Source of the DNA: Rhizophagus irregularis
Lineage: Eukaryota; Glomeromycota; Glomeromycetes; Glomerales; Glomeraceae
DNA: 64,000 nt
Direction: 5' to 3'
Assembly: GCF_026210795.1 (NCBI RefSeq)
Contig: NC_089439.1
Location: 3,472,001-3,536,000 of the forward strand
Shown here: piece after piece, positions 22,201 through 33,130 of the stretch
How the letters are laid out: every line of letters begins with the position of its first letter
Position numbering within the stretch: the first letter of the stretch is position 1
Made by a program: the position numbers and the translations under genes
Notes under the pieces: generated by a model
Seen by the model: the letters and a program-made list of their open reading frames with translations, nothing else
Database searches by the model: none
What the model was told of the DNA's origin: nothing

Positions 22201-24684
22201 GACGGTGTAAAAAGAACATAAGGGTCCATCATTTCATTCTTCAAAACAGTAAGTAAGGGATCAATATAAATAACCCATAAAAGAGGAGAGATAACTTCGC
22301 CTTGGTCAATACCAATGCGAACCCTATAAGCAGGCGTAGATCCATGAGCAGTGAAAACGCGATTGGTGCGTTTCGTGAAAGTGAAAGGATAAACTTAACA
22401 GCGGAAGCTGGAAGGCGGATACGTTCTAGAGCAAAACGTAACATAGTCAGATCGACCGAGTCAAAAGCCTTAGAAATATCTTGGGAAAGAATCCAAAGTG
22501 GATTTTTATTAATATCAGCATCATGGATAATAGATTCTAGAGTAATGATAGGGTCACGGCAAGAACCACCGGGAAGACCAGCGAAGTTACCACCTTTAAG
22601 GACATCATGTGAAGCCATAATAGTAGAAAGGCGATTATAAAAAAGTTTGACAAGGGATTTTCTAATCACTTCGAGTAAAGTAATAGGACGAGTATTTTTT
22701 AATTGACATTTCCATTCGTGAGGTTTGGGGATGGGAAAAACCATTGCTTGTCACCATAAATCGGGAATATCAGCTTTGGAAAGGCATGCTTGAATTAAAA
22801 TAAGTAGCAAAGCCGAGGTGCGGGTACCAAGATGTTTAAGCATTTCATAGATAATCATGGAAGGACCAGAGGCTTTACCGTTAGGAGTGGAAGAAACGGT
22901 GGATAACCATTCATCAAGGGTAGGGGGATTCATTAAAGAATCATAGATGGAGGAGGACACATCATCCATAGGCTGGTAGGCAGCGGACCATTTAGCCGGT
23001 AGTGTATCAAAAGACACCAGCGGAGTGGACTTTATAGGTACAAAGTTTTGGAAATGGTTAATAACCGCATCATCTATGTTCTTAGAATCAGTTAACAACT
23101 GAGGGTGAGTGGGATGGTCGATAAAGATACGGTCCAAAGTAATACAGCGACGGGTGCGAGAAAGCGCTAAATCAATAAAGGAGGAAAGGTCAGTTTCAAA
23201 ATTATTATTTCTATCATCCAAATGGGCACGGATGGAGGAATCTTGAAATTCTTTTTCTTGAAGCAACTGAAGTCCACGTAAGGATTTTGATATAGTAGAT
23301 AAATCATCAAGAAGTAATTTGAAGTTATCTTGTCGACATGATGAAAGAGAAGAGGGCAAAATAGGAATGAAAGTAAATACATTCTTATATAATTGTAAAA
23401 TGTTTTGAAGTCTAATTAAATGAGTAGACCACTTATGTTCATGGGCAACAGAATAAGTTGAAGGATGTTTGCGCAATATACGTAGCGAATGCATCAGGCG
23501 ATTTAAAAACCGATAATGTTGAGTTAAAATTTCCAGATCTTTAGGGACCTTAGGAGTATAATTGTTGCCAACTATAGAAGAAGGTAAAGTAGCGTTGCCA
23601 GCTTTAAGGATTCATGATTGAAGATATTCGCACATTTGGTTGATATGCAAGAAGGAAAAGGTTGAAGGTGAAACATCACATAAAGCATCAGTTTTGTTAG
23701 CGAATTCCGTCCATTGAATATCAGTTACAGAATCAAATTTGAAGACGCGACAGGTTTGACGCTTAAGTTGTCGAGTGCGAGCCAATTTGGTAGAGGCAAA
23801 AAGTAAAGACATATCATAGTATGTGATGATAGGGTTATGATCAGATGTGCAAATGTCTTGAGCATTAAAAATGCAAGCAGTAAGGGCATATCTTTTGAGG
23901 AGAGGGCAAGACCATACATAATCAACGCGAGTAATTTGGTCATTGCGATGAAAGGTACCTAAGGAGTTGGAAAGATTAATAGGAGTATAGTCTTCATATC
24001 CATGAGAAAGGAGATGAAAAAATAATCGGTGAATATGTTTTGAAGCAATTTGAGGTTGATTAAAGTAAATAGGATAGTATTTATCTAATGCATATTAAAA
24101 TCGCCACAAACAGCATGGTAAAAACCAGCTTGTTTAGTAAGGGTAAGTTGTTGAATAAGCAAATCAATAGTGTCAGTGCGCAAAACACTTTCAGCAGGGG
24201 GAGGAATATAAATAACGAATATACGCAATTTAATATTGCCTTTAAAATATAAGTCAACAGAAAGCAAACGTGAAGAATGGGATTGAAAATCTTGTACATG
24301 TGAAGCAAGAGAATTTTCTATAAAAAGAGAAACACCACCAGAGGAAAGAATTTGTTTAGAAGTATCTAAATTAGAAGAGAACACAGTATAATTAGAAATG
24401 CGCTTGGATAAAAACTTCATTTGTTTAGGGTGAAGATGAGTATCAACGATACCACCAAAAGAAATATGTTTCAAGGAAAAGAAAGTAGAAATTTCATCTA
24501 ATTTAGTCTGACCATGCATTTTAAGGCCGTTAACATTAAAGGAGGAAATATTGAATGAATTGGGGATAGGAGAAGTGTTACTAGAGGAAGAAAATAACAA
24601 TTCATGTAAAAAAATTTCCGTAACATTATCGGGGTTGGGAGGGTTTCGTACAAAGGTGTCATAATTAAAATTATTGTCCGACAT
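19216..24684 (-). pseudogene. LINE2 ORF2: endonuclease, reverse transcriptase, RNase H
   Basis: Order on the minus strand: endonuclease (SFNVNGLKMHG, CGDFNMH, TSDHNPIITY), linker, reverse transcriptase (QDISKAFDSVDL motif A, GIDQGEVISPLLW motif B, FMDDST motif C), then RNase H (FFTDGSLTNLG, SRAEAAAIYAVL, IYTDSQTAIDG, NDFADSLAN) and a Cys-containing tail (CRSCIDRMEDLMHLF). Breaks are frameshifts near 24088, 22370 and 20650 and in-frame TGA at 23612, 22751, 21240, 19978 and 19216. All five nonsense codons are TGA. It would nick and copy at the target site. It follows ORF1 with a gap of about 50 bp and is clearly less eroded than LINE1. Confidence 0.93.
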
Positions 24685-24734
24685 TAAAACACAATGATAA
24701 AAACAGTCGGGGAGTTAAAATTTTAAGAAGAAAA

Positions 24735-25127
24735 TTAAACAGAAGAAGCTGAATCAGCTTGTTCCAGGGGAGCACCACCAAGGGAGCCAATGAATTGTTT
24801 GATATGACCAGTGAGTTGGTCCAATTTACTTTCAATAACGACTCTACTATTTTTGAGATCGTTAATTTCTTCTTGCGTGGAGGAGAGAGGGGTAAAAGGA
24901 GGAGCATTTGGGGAAAGGTGAGAAGGAGGGAGCGACGTGTTAGGAACAATAGTGATTATAGGCGAAGGTCGCATTAAAATACTTTTGGGGGGCAAAGAAG
25001 ATTTAGTGGAAGACTGAATATTAAGCGGAACATGAGTAACAGGGGTATCTTCTTGCATGAGATCCGGTTCAAGCTCATTAGGCGAAGGAAGTGGATCGAG
25101 GCCAAGGTGTGATTCAATACGAGACAT
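24735..25127 (-). CDS. LINE2 ORF1 C-terminal extension (coiled-coil-like)
   Basis: 130 codons in the same frame as ORF1, directly after a TAG at 25128-25130. It holds a proline/serine-rich stretch and a helical segment (TQEEINDLKNSRVVIESKLD) that looks coiled-coil. Either the TAG is a CAG-to-TAG lesion and the original ORF1 was about 707 codons, or this is a separate small ORF. The perfect frame match and zero gap favour the lesion. Confidence 0.6.
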   Translation of the reverse strand: MSRIESHLGLDPLPSPNELEPDLMQEDTPVTHVPLNIQSSTKSSLPPKSILMRPSPIITIVPNTSLPPSHLSPNAPPFTPLSSTQEEINDLKNSRVVIESKLDQLTGHIKQFIGSLGGAPLEQADSASSV

Positions 25128-26858
25128 CTATTGATCAGCAAGTTCAAGAGCGGAGATGCGTTTGTGAAAGTTGGCTACTTCACATTGTAATTCACGCAAA
25201 AGGTTTAGAATGTTATTAGCATCATCAGGAGATAATGCAGAGTTAGGAGTTTGTCGGGGCGGGGGACGTGCTGTAGAACGAGAGGAGGAAGAAAAGGAGA
25301 CTGATCGTTCTTTGCTATTATGGCGGGCACGTTGGGAGATATTGGGAGCGGGTTTGTTATGATTTTTATCATTATTAGTGCGGTCATGGGAAATGTTGTT
25401 ATCACGTCCAGAATTGGAAGCAGATCGATCTTTAGATTTGGAGCGAGATCGGGAGCGAGAACGTGCATTAGCAGTCTTTGAATTGGAGCGGCGAGATTGA
25501 TTGACATTAAAACGTTCTTTGAGTTTTGCAACAGGGTCGCAAGTGCGACTTCTGCCTCTAGTTTGTTTAAATGGGCAGAAATTCGGGGCGCAACCTAATT
25601 TGCCACATCTGTGACAAAGTTTATTAGTATTATCTGGGGAGGACCAGAAAAGTACATGGCCTTGGAAGCTAATAGTTTGTTCCATAGCAGCATCCATGGT
25701 TTCTTGGGAGTTGAAGGTGACATAAGCCCATCTTTTGGGTTTGTAAGAATTCAGAGAAAGTGGCACATTAACAGCTTTGGCGCCAAGATTACGAGTAAGA
25801 GGAGCCAAGTTGATATCCTTAAACATTAGGGGGAAGCTGAGTGAGAGTGCGACGTATTGACAGCGCGCAGCCTTTTGATCTACAGTATAGAAACATGGGG
25901 TGATTCTGAGGCAGGTGGAAAAACAGTATACAGCCCATTGATCGGTAAAATGAGCAATTGAATCAGTGTGATCATATACAATACGGGCTTGCTGGACTTT
26001 GGCATTGGGCCTGGAGAAGAGGCGGCAAGAGGTGATATTACCAAATTTTTTAAAATAAGCCAACAAGTTGTCCTTTTTAATGAAAAAAGGAATATCGGTA
26101 ACTTGGATGGCCCGGAAATCTTCATTGGATCGGAGTTGGCGAGGGTCATGTGCATGAAAGATTAAGTCAGGGAACTCAGAATGAGTGGAACCAACGCACA
26201 AATCGCGTGCTTCAGCGGTATGGAAGTGGATAACGAGGCGTTTGGCTTCACCAGAACCAGTCATACGCGCTTTTCCAGTAAATGACTCGTAAGTTTCTAA
26301 AAAAAGGTTATTAACAGCCTCAATAAGGGCTTTATTGGTAGGGAACTTCTTAAGAGATTCAGGGGCAGCATTCGGCGCAGCCGCAGCCTGAAAATCATCT
26401 CTGGTTATGGCGAAGGTCACCACTGGATCTGAAGTATGATCGTCATCTGGAACACCATTGGTATCAAAATTGGGTGATGCGTTAGGGGGTTGTTGCAAGT
26501 CTTTGTTTGAAGGTGCATGCATGGACGCGTCTACATTTCCAGAAGACGCGACGTGACTTGGTGCAGTTGGCGCAGCAGATTTTTTCGGGAAGGAGGTCAA
26601 AGTATTTTCGCCAGAGATATTTTGTTGAGGAGAAGAGGAAGGTCCATCTACTCCAACGTCAGCTGTCTGGTCATCGGCAACGTAGTCTTCTTCCATAGAA
26701 TCTTCAGTAATCGTACGATTACGTTTCTGCTGGACAGTATTTTCACCATCGGAGCTTGAGTTATCAGAGTTATTATTATTTTTTCGTTCTTGACGGGAAG
26801 CTTTCCTACTGTTAGGGTTATGACTTCCACGGCCTCTCTTGGCATAGTTACCAGACAT
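25128..26858 (-). CDS. LINE2 ORF1 nucleic-acid-binding protein
   Basis: 576 codons, open. The N terminus is basic and low-complexity (KRGRGSHNPNSRKASRQER), followed by acidic/serine regions. The middle has two RNA-recognition-like stretches (for example IQVTDIPFFIKKDNLLAYFK and KRWAYVTFNSQETMDAAM). A zinc knuckle CHRCGKLGCAPNFC and an arginine/serine-rich segment (NARSRSRSRSKSKDRSASNS) follow. The architecture is typical of LINE ORF1 proteins that coat the element RNA and travel with it to the nucleus. ATG at 26858 lies about 130 bp inside the 5' end. No stop interrupts it before the TAG. Confidence 0.9.
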   Translation of the reverse strand: MSGNYAKRGRGSHNPNSRKASRQERKNNNNSDNSSSDGENTVQQKRNRTITEDSMEEDYVADDQTADVGVDGPSSSPQQNISGENTLTSFPKKSAAPTAPSHVASSGNVDASMHAPSNKDLQQPPNASPNFDTNGVPDDDHTSDPVVTFAITRDDFQAAAAPNAAPESLKKFPTNKALIEAVNNLFLETYESFTGKARMTGSGEAKRLVIHFHTAEARDLCVGSTHSEFPDLIFHAHDPRQLRSNEDFRAIQVTDIPFFIKKDNLLAYFKKFGNITSCRLFSRPNAKVQQARIVYDHTDSIAHFTDQWAVYCFSTCLRITPCFYTVDQKAARCQYVALSLSFPLMFKDINLAPLTRNLGAKAVNVPLSLNSYKPKRWAYVTFNSQETMDAAMEQTISFQGHVLFWSSPDNTNKLCHRCGKLGCAPNFCPFKQTRGRSRTCDPVAKLKERFNVNQSRRSNSKTANARSRSRSRSKSKDRSASNSGRDNNISHDRTNNDKNHNKPAPNISQRARHNSKERSVSFSSSSRSTARPPPRQTPNSALSPDDANNILNLLRELQCEVANFHKRISALELADQ

Positions 26859-26990
26859 AGTAGAGGGCTTTGAGTTGGGAATATATAAAATATAAAATTT
26901 TATTAGTAGCTTGTATTATTTTTTAAAAATAATAAAAAATTATTATCGTCGGAAATTTTCGTTTTTGAAAAATTCAGGAGAGAGTTCACT

Positions 26991-27283
26991 ACTAGTCAAA
27001 AACCAATATATCGGGTAGCAGATATATATCAGATATGTACCCGATATGTGTAATATTAATGCAGAAAATCAGGTACCCGATATGTGTAAGATATGTGTAA
27101 ATATATATATCGTCTACATATCATATACATATTATATATATATCGGTACCCGATATGTATATGATATATATATTTACATATATTTTACACATATCGGGTA
27201 CCCGATTTTCAGCATTAATACTACACATATCGGGTACATATCTGATACATATCTGCTACCCGATATATTGGTTTTTGACCAGT
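26991..27283. mobile_element. Long palindromic MITE (CACTGGTC family)
   Basis: Arms of about 145 bp: ACTAGTCAAAAACCAATATA then TCGGGTAGCAGATAT and GTACCCGATATGTG motifs on the left, mirrored to TATATTGGTTTTTGACCAGT on the right. If LINE2 is removed, the ancestral left border reads TTA-CACTAGTC and the right border GACCAGTA-TTA, so the target duplication is probably TTA. Related ACTGGTC ends recur at 49006, 51822, 55735 and 55905. Confidence 0.85.
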
Positions 27284-27483
27284 ATTAATCCTAGAAATGC
27301 GATTTTACAACCATTAGATTCGTCTTGCTGAGACGATTCCAATAAGCTATATTTCATTTTTTTCTGATCACTGGATTAAAAGTTAGCAAACTGCCTGATT
27401 GGTGACTGATTGATGCCTGATTTTTCACTTTTCGACCTGTGTAATGTTTGTTAAATATAAATATAAAAAATTTGAAGGTAATG
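27284..27483. other. Short gap with a palindrome fragment
   Basis: Contains ACCATTAGATTCGTCTTGCTG near 27311, like the centre of the 2790-2957 palindrome. Otherwise AT-rich and without a gene. Confidence 0.4.
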
Positions 27484-28367
27484 TTTTACCTTCAAAACTA
27501 ACGTCCAAAACCATTCTTTGGCGTCCAGCCAGGACCTAAAAAAAAATAAAAAAATGAACGTAAGTAACGTTTGTTAAATAATAATATAAAAAAAATAATT
27601 CAAAAGTAAAGGTTTTACATTCGAAATTAATGTCTGGAGCCATTCATTGGCATCCAGGACCTATAAAATATAAAAATGAACATTTAGTAATGTTTGTTGA
27701 AATAAAATTAAAAAAATAATTTGAAGGTAAAGTTTACCTTCGAAATTAGAGTCTGGAGCCATTATTTGGTGTCCAGGACCTAAATAAAATATAAAAACGA
27801 ACGTTTAGCGACGTTCGTTAAATGAAGTTAAAATATAAAAAAAATGAACATTTACTACTGTTCGTTAAATTAAAAATATAAATTAAAAAAATTCGAAATG
27901 AAGTCCAGAGCTGTACTTTAGCTTCCAGGACTTAAAAATATGAAAAACGAACATTAGTGGCGTTTATTAAATAAAAAAAATTATTTATTAAGATTCAGAA
28001 GTTAACATACCTCCGAATTTTAAAATCATCAATAGGTTCCATTTGGAATCTATAATATATATTGTTTTTTTAAAAAAAATAAATTAAAGATTTGGAAGTA
28101 AAGCATACATCCGAATTTCAAAATCATCGATAGGTTCTATCTGGAACCTATATAATATAATAAAAATTATTATTTTTTTTTTAAAATAAATTAAAGATTC
28201 AGAAGTTAATATACCTCCGAATTTTAAAATCATCAATAGGTTCCATCCAGAACCTATATGATATAAAAAAAAAATTTTTTTTTTTAAAAATAAATTAAAA
28301 TTTGGAGGTAAGCATACCTCTGAATTCCAAACTAAATCATCGATAGATTCCATCCAGAACCTTATAA
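27484..28367 (-). repeat. Tandem splice-module array C, left part
   Basis: Read on the minus strand, each unit is a T-rich tract ending TAG, a short conserved exon-like segment, then a donor (GTAAAA, GTAAAC, GTATGT or GTATGC). Candidate micro-exons: 27490-27535 (46), 27619-27660 (42), 27738-27779 (42), 28011-28049 (39), 28109-28147 (39), 28215-28253 (39) and 28318-28360 (43). Candidate introns are 59-83 nt where adjacent. Branch-like ACTAAA or CACTAAT lies in the spacers. Two subfamilies are visible (before and after about 27990). The array continues at 32899 after the DDE2 insertion. Confidence 0.75.
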
Positions 28368-28776
28368 GGCCAAATAAATAAAATAGTTAGTTTCTTATAA
28401 AAATAAATAATAAAATTTGACACGGCTGCCTGGAAAAAAAATTTATTTTAAAAAAAAATTTATCCAATTTCTGAAAGATGATTGGTTAGCTCTGTGAATA
28501 AATTTTTCCCCCACCTGGTGACCCAGGCTCAAAATTTTATAATTTTTTATTCACCCAGCGACCCAGATAAAAAATTTATTAAAAAAATGAAATTTTTTTC
28601 CACCCGGTGACCTGAGAAAAAAAGTTATTACAAATAAAAAACTTTTTTCCCACCCTTTAATTACGATTAGATGTTGAAATAATCTTTTTTTTAGCTAAAG
28701 CTGCTAAATTTCTAATGGTAATAGTTTAGTCTTTCCTTTTTTCTTGTCTATTGAAAGTTAAAATAAAATTTAAAAA

Positions 28777-31700
28777 ATGCCTTCTGTAAGTGTAAAAGTT
28801 ACATTAAGTAGTAGAAAAGAAATACTTAGATGGCAGATACATCTTGTTATTGAAAATCCTTCATTGTATGATTTTTTTCGTTCATTGGCTTCTGGACAAA
28901 TCTCATCAGGAAGTTTTTATCAATAAATAAAGATTATCATGATTTTTTATTAAAAGCAAAAGTAGGAAATTCGATAAAAAGGGAGTTTGTTGATGTTAAT
29001 ATTCAATGTGAGCTTAATGAAATTTTACAGACTTTTGGGAATTTTATTTTATTTGAGTTACAAATTCCAGAAGACTATCAACCATCTTCTATACAAAGAG
29101 AAAACAATGCATTTAAAGTGCTTATTTCTAATTCTACTCAACTAGCTTTGCCTTCCTTCAAATTACCAAAAAAGCCAAACAAAAAGGATTTATTGCGCCA
29201 GGACTTGGTTGCATAGATAAAAAATAATGGTGGAGGTTAGAAAGGAAAACTTGCTGCAGAATCAACAGGAAAATCTTTTATAAATTATTTATGGAATTCT
29301 ATATGGTATGTAGATATGTGTGGTGTTGAAAAATTAAAAGGAAGGTCAATATATCCCTCTAAAGAATTTGAAGAATTTTTTAATAGATCAGATCCATCAA
29401 ACTATAAAAATGCTAGGCCAAAGTTTAATTATGATTGTTTAAATCGACATGCAAATTTACTTTTTGGACATTTGAATACGCCATAGATGGATAATTTCCA
29501 ATTTACTTCAATTTATCCTGTAATAGAAAGATTTTCGAAATGTTTGAATGAATATTCCACATATTTAAAAGAACAAGATATCAAAATGAGTGAGAATCAT
29601 AATCTATCAATTCCAGTTAGATCAATAGATGATTTAATTAGTGTGAAAGTTTATGACAGAATTCAATTTAATTCTAACTCTTATAATAGACAAAAATATG
29701 CAAGTTTAAATAATAAGTTGTCTACTATACCTTGCTGGGAAGTGATGGATGTTGAACCGTTTGTACCTTCAGAACCAAGGTAAATAGTGTGAAAATGAAT
29801 TTAAAAATTATTGTTTATGCTATAAATTAAATTACTAAATAAAAATATATTACTTAGCAAAAAATACACGTTTATTCACAACTTACCTGAAAATATGTGT
29901 CAAAAATTTGGTATTTTTCGTTATTCATCTGGTAATAATGCATTTAACGCATGTTTCCTGTGGCGTGTTGATGAAAGTCTAAATAATGAAGAAATAATGA
30001 ACAAATCCTATACAATTTGTAACTGCTTAAAAAGTGAAATGCCAACTTATCATATACAATTTATGCGTAAACAATTCCAACACAAAGCCGACTTAATTTT
30101 GGATATGCCAACCAAATATCATCAGGCACGCGCTTTATATCAAGATTTAACTGGTAATTCCAGCTTAGCTACTAATATGACAGAAAAACAAATAATGCTA
30201 AAACAATTACTTATTAATGGAGATGACAAGGTAATAGTTGATTTGCGTAACTTAAACAAAGGTAGACCTGAACGCTATGCTGAGTTTTGAAAATATGTTG
30301 AAAAATATCTTGAAGAACATGTGGCAGTTGATGATAGGTGGCATGGAACAGTGGTACATTTATCACATGCAATATCAGTACGAGATTTGATTGCTCAAGT
30401 TACAAAAATTTGTCCACCTAATACTTCAGTTCCATCAAAACAATGGTTACGAATGCAATTTGGTCCTAATAATGAAACTGTAAAGGTATCTGAGTATTAT
30501 ACGGGAAGGCTAAATATTAAATATATGGTTCAAGCACGCCAGTTGCGAGTTGACCATCCTGATTTTCATTATGCATCAGCATTATTCCGATATGAAAGAG
30601 AAATGGCAGTCAGATATAGAGAATATTCCAATTTAATTTTTATGGATGATAAACATCGTTGCAAAGTTGGAGAACCAGGTTACCCTGTAGCTGCTGTAGA
30701 ACAGGAAAATCAGTAATTGTAGCTAATGGAGCAACATTTGCTGTTGCTGACCATGATTTTACGAAATGTGGACTCATACCAAGTGTCATAATGCATGCCA
30801 AAATACCACAATTGATTGATGAATTATTTTATTGTGGTAAGGTTTATGTGGACTTAAAAGATCCAGTATTTGAACCATCAAATGCAGCTAGACATGCTAC
30901 GGAACTCTATGAAATAGTAGCTAAAACAAATAAACCTTATCTGTTATTTTTATATACGGATGGTGGTCCAGACCATCAAGTAAAGTTTATTAAAACACAA
31001 TTAGCATTAATTAGTTTATTTTTAGCATTAGATTTAAATTACTTAGTAGCTGTACGCACACCACCTGGCCATTCCTGGAAAAATCCAGTGGAAAGAATTA
31101 TGTCTATTTTAAATTTAGGATTACAATGTGTTAGTCTTATGCGTTAAGAAATGGATGTGGAGTTAGAAGAAATCATGTTAAAATGTAATAGCATGAATGA
31201 TATTAGAAAGATGGCAGAAAAAACTCCCAGTCTAAAAGAAGGTCTCAAACAAAACTTGAATCCTATGATTACTTTATTAAATGATGTATTTGAACAATTG
31301 CAATTAAAGGATGAAAATTTTAAAATCTTTGAAGATGCATCAGAGTTGGATATAGATATATTGTGGAATTCAATGCTTCAATTAGATCCTACATTAACTA
31401 AAGATGATAGAAATTGGGCAAATATAAAAAATAATGTTAAGTATAAAAATTGTAATTAATATACGAATTTAATTTATTTACTTTTATATTTTATATACAG
31501 CCAATTAGTAATTTCTTTAACCACTGTTGTCATTCGCATTCCTATTTTTTTTCAATAAAAAAATGTGGCAAAGATGACTGTGAGATTTGTTTACCAATTA
31601 GAAGTTCACAAGATATTTTTAATACATTAGACCATTTGCCTGATCCAGTTCCAGCAAATAATGAACATTATAAAAACTTTAGTGATGTTTATCATATGGA

Positions 31701-32636
31701 TACCAGTGAATCATATTGTCCATCCATACAGGCACGTAAAGCAAAATTAGACAAATATAAAAAAAAACAAAGGCGTGATAAGCAAATGCCATGGACAGGA
31801 AATGCACAAAGAGCTATACATGCCACCCAAATTATTTTGGATTGCTGTAATTATAAGTGAAATCCCAAATTCAATTATGGCATCCCAAATTATTTTGGCA
31901 CTTTACATAGTAAATTATATATAAACCGAATGAATTATGGCATCCCAAATTATAATTATGGCATCCCAAAATAATTTGGGCAGCATGTATACAAAGAGCA
32001 AAAAATGTAGGCATGACTGTAACATGTATAGATTGTAATAAATCAAGATGTTTATATGCTTCAAAAAAAATTACAGAAGATGAAAAGAAAATTTTAATGG
32101 CACACCTTGATACAGTATGTTATACATGTGGTACCACCTTTTCTCAAAATGATAATGGTTTTAAAATGGAATTGGAGGATGATTCTTTAGAAGAATCATC
32201 TCGAAAATGACATAGAGAAGAGTTAGATTGTGATAACATTTTGTCTGATATGGAATCAGCAGAAGAGGAAGAGGAAGAGACAGAAAGAGATGAAAGCCCT
32301 ATCCAAGTAGAAGACAGAGACATATGCACTAAGCGAAATGATATGAATCAAGAGTTAAAAAATATTTTATCAAAAGTATTTGTAAATGCTTCGCTAGAGT
32401 GTTATGATGAAATGGAAAAGGCTTATTATTCAGCTAATTTTCTACCTGTATGTTTTAACTGTGGTTCATCTGAATATATTACGCCTGTACCTGAAAAACA
32501 ATATTCTTACTGTGAAGCGTACACCACAGATCTAAACGTATCGATTAAAACAGGTAAAGGATTAAATTTTTCAGATAGTACTCAATCTCAGAGACTTCAG
32601 AGCAAAAGAAAAGGGAAAAAAGTGAGAAAAGATTGA
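28777..32636 (+). pseudogene. DDE2 transposase, eroded
   Basis: The coding trace starts at ATG 28777 and runs through frameshifts near 28920 and 30705 and stops at about 29214, 29484, 30287, 31145 and 32208. One intron lies near 29780-29858. The catalytic core is NLIFMDDKHRCKVGEPG (D), LFLYTDGGPDHQVKF (D) and SWKNPVERIMSILN (E). The C terminus has Cys pairs (CIDCNKSRC, CYTCG, CFNCG) that could bind zinc. The VGEPGYPVAAVE segment recalls a transposase-like family found scattered in fungi and animals, but I cannot name the superfamily. A MITE interrupts the C-terminal part at about 31823-31983. Confidence 0.8.
31823..31983. mobile_element. Small palindromic MITE inside DDE2
   Basis: Ends CCCAAATTATTTTGG and complement CCAAAATAATTTGGG, with internal copies of ATGGCATCCCAAATTAT. 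It separates AIHA from CIQRAKNVGMTV in the transposase reading. Possible 4-bp CATG flanks are too short to be decisive. Confidence 0.75.
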
Positions 32637-32898
32637 TGATATCATATACGGAAAGGGAAAAATGCTGAGATATATTATATAATTATAATAGCAATTTAGT
32701 GATATCGTAAATAATAAATTTTATTACCATTAGCATATTAATATATTAATAATAAATATATATAAAAATTTTTTTCTAAGACAATATTTTACATCCAGCC
32801 GGTGTTATATGACTAAAAAAAATAAATTTTTTTTTCATTACACGACATTCACATGACCCGCACGGGGATAAGAAACTAACTATTTTATTTATTTGGCC

Positions 32899-33130
32899 TA
32901 ATATGAAAAAATTATTTTTTTTTAAAAAAAAAAAAAATTAAGTTTCGAAACCATCAATAGGTTCCATCTGGAACCTGTAATATATAAAAAAATTTTTTTT
33001 TCTCTAAAAAAAATTAAAGTTTCAGAGGTGATATACCTCCAAATTAAAAGTGACAATAAGAACTTTTCTTGACTTATGAACTGAACGTTAACTAACATTC
33101 ATTAAAAAAAATTTTTTTTTTCAAAGAAGA
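32899..33130 (-). repeat. Tandem splice-module array C, right part
   Basis: Two further units matching the 28011-28360 subfamily: ATCAATAGGTTCCATCTGGA with an acceptor at 32974-32975, and CAGAGGTGATATACCTCC with a donor at 33031-33036. They were separated from the left part by DDE2. Confidence 0.7.

Larger units (their letters stand above)
18817..26990 (-). mobile_element. LINE2: non-LTR retrotransposon with ORF1 and ORF2, minus strand
   Basis: Flanked by an exact 15-bp duplication ACTAGTCAAAAACCA (18802-18816 and 26991-27005). Both ORFs are present, so this is an essentially full-length 8.2-kb copy. The 3' end (18817 side) lacks a poly(A) tail, unlike LINE1. Its insertion site is the terminal repeat of the palindromic element at 26991-27283. 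Confidence 0.93.
28368..32898 (+). mobile_element. DDE2: unassigned DDE transposon with 31-bp perfect TIRs
   Basis: Both ends carry the same 31-bp inverted repeat starting GGCCAAATAAATAAAATAG. The flanks are TAA on both sides, giving a 3-bp duplication candidate. The element splits array C, whose units continue on both sides. Subterminal GGTGACC motifs repeat three times near 28519, 28558 and 28604. Size is 4.53 kb including a small MITE. Confidence 0.88.
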
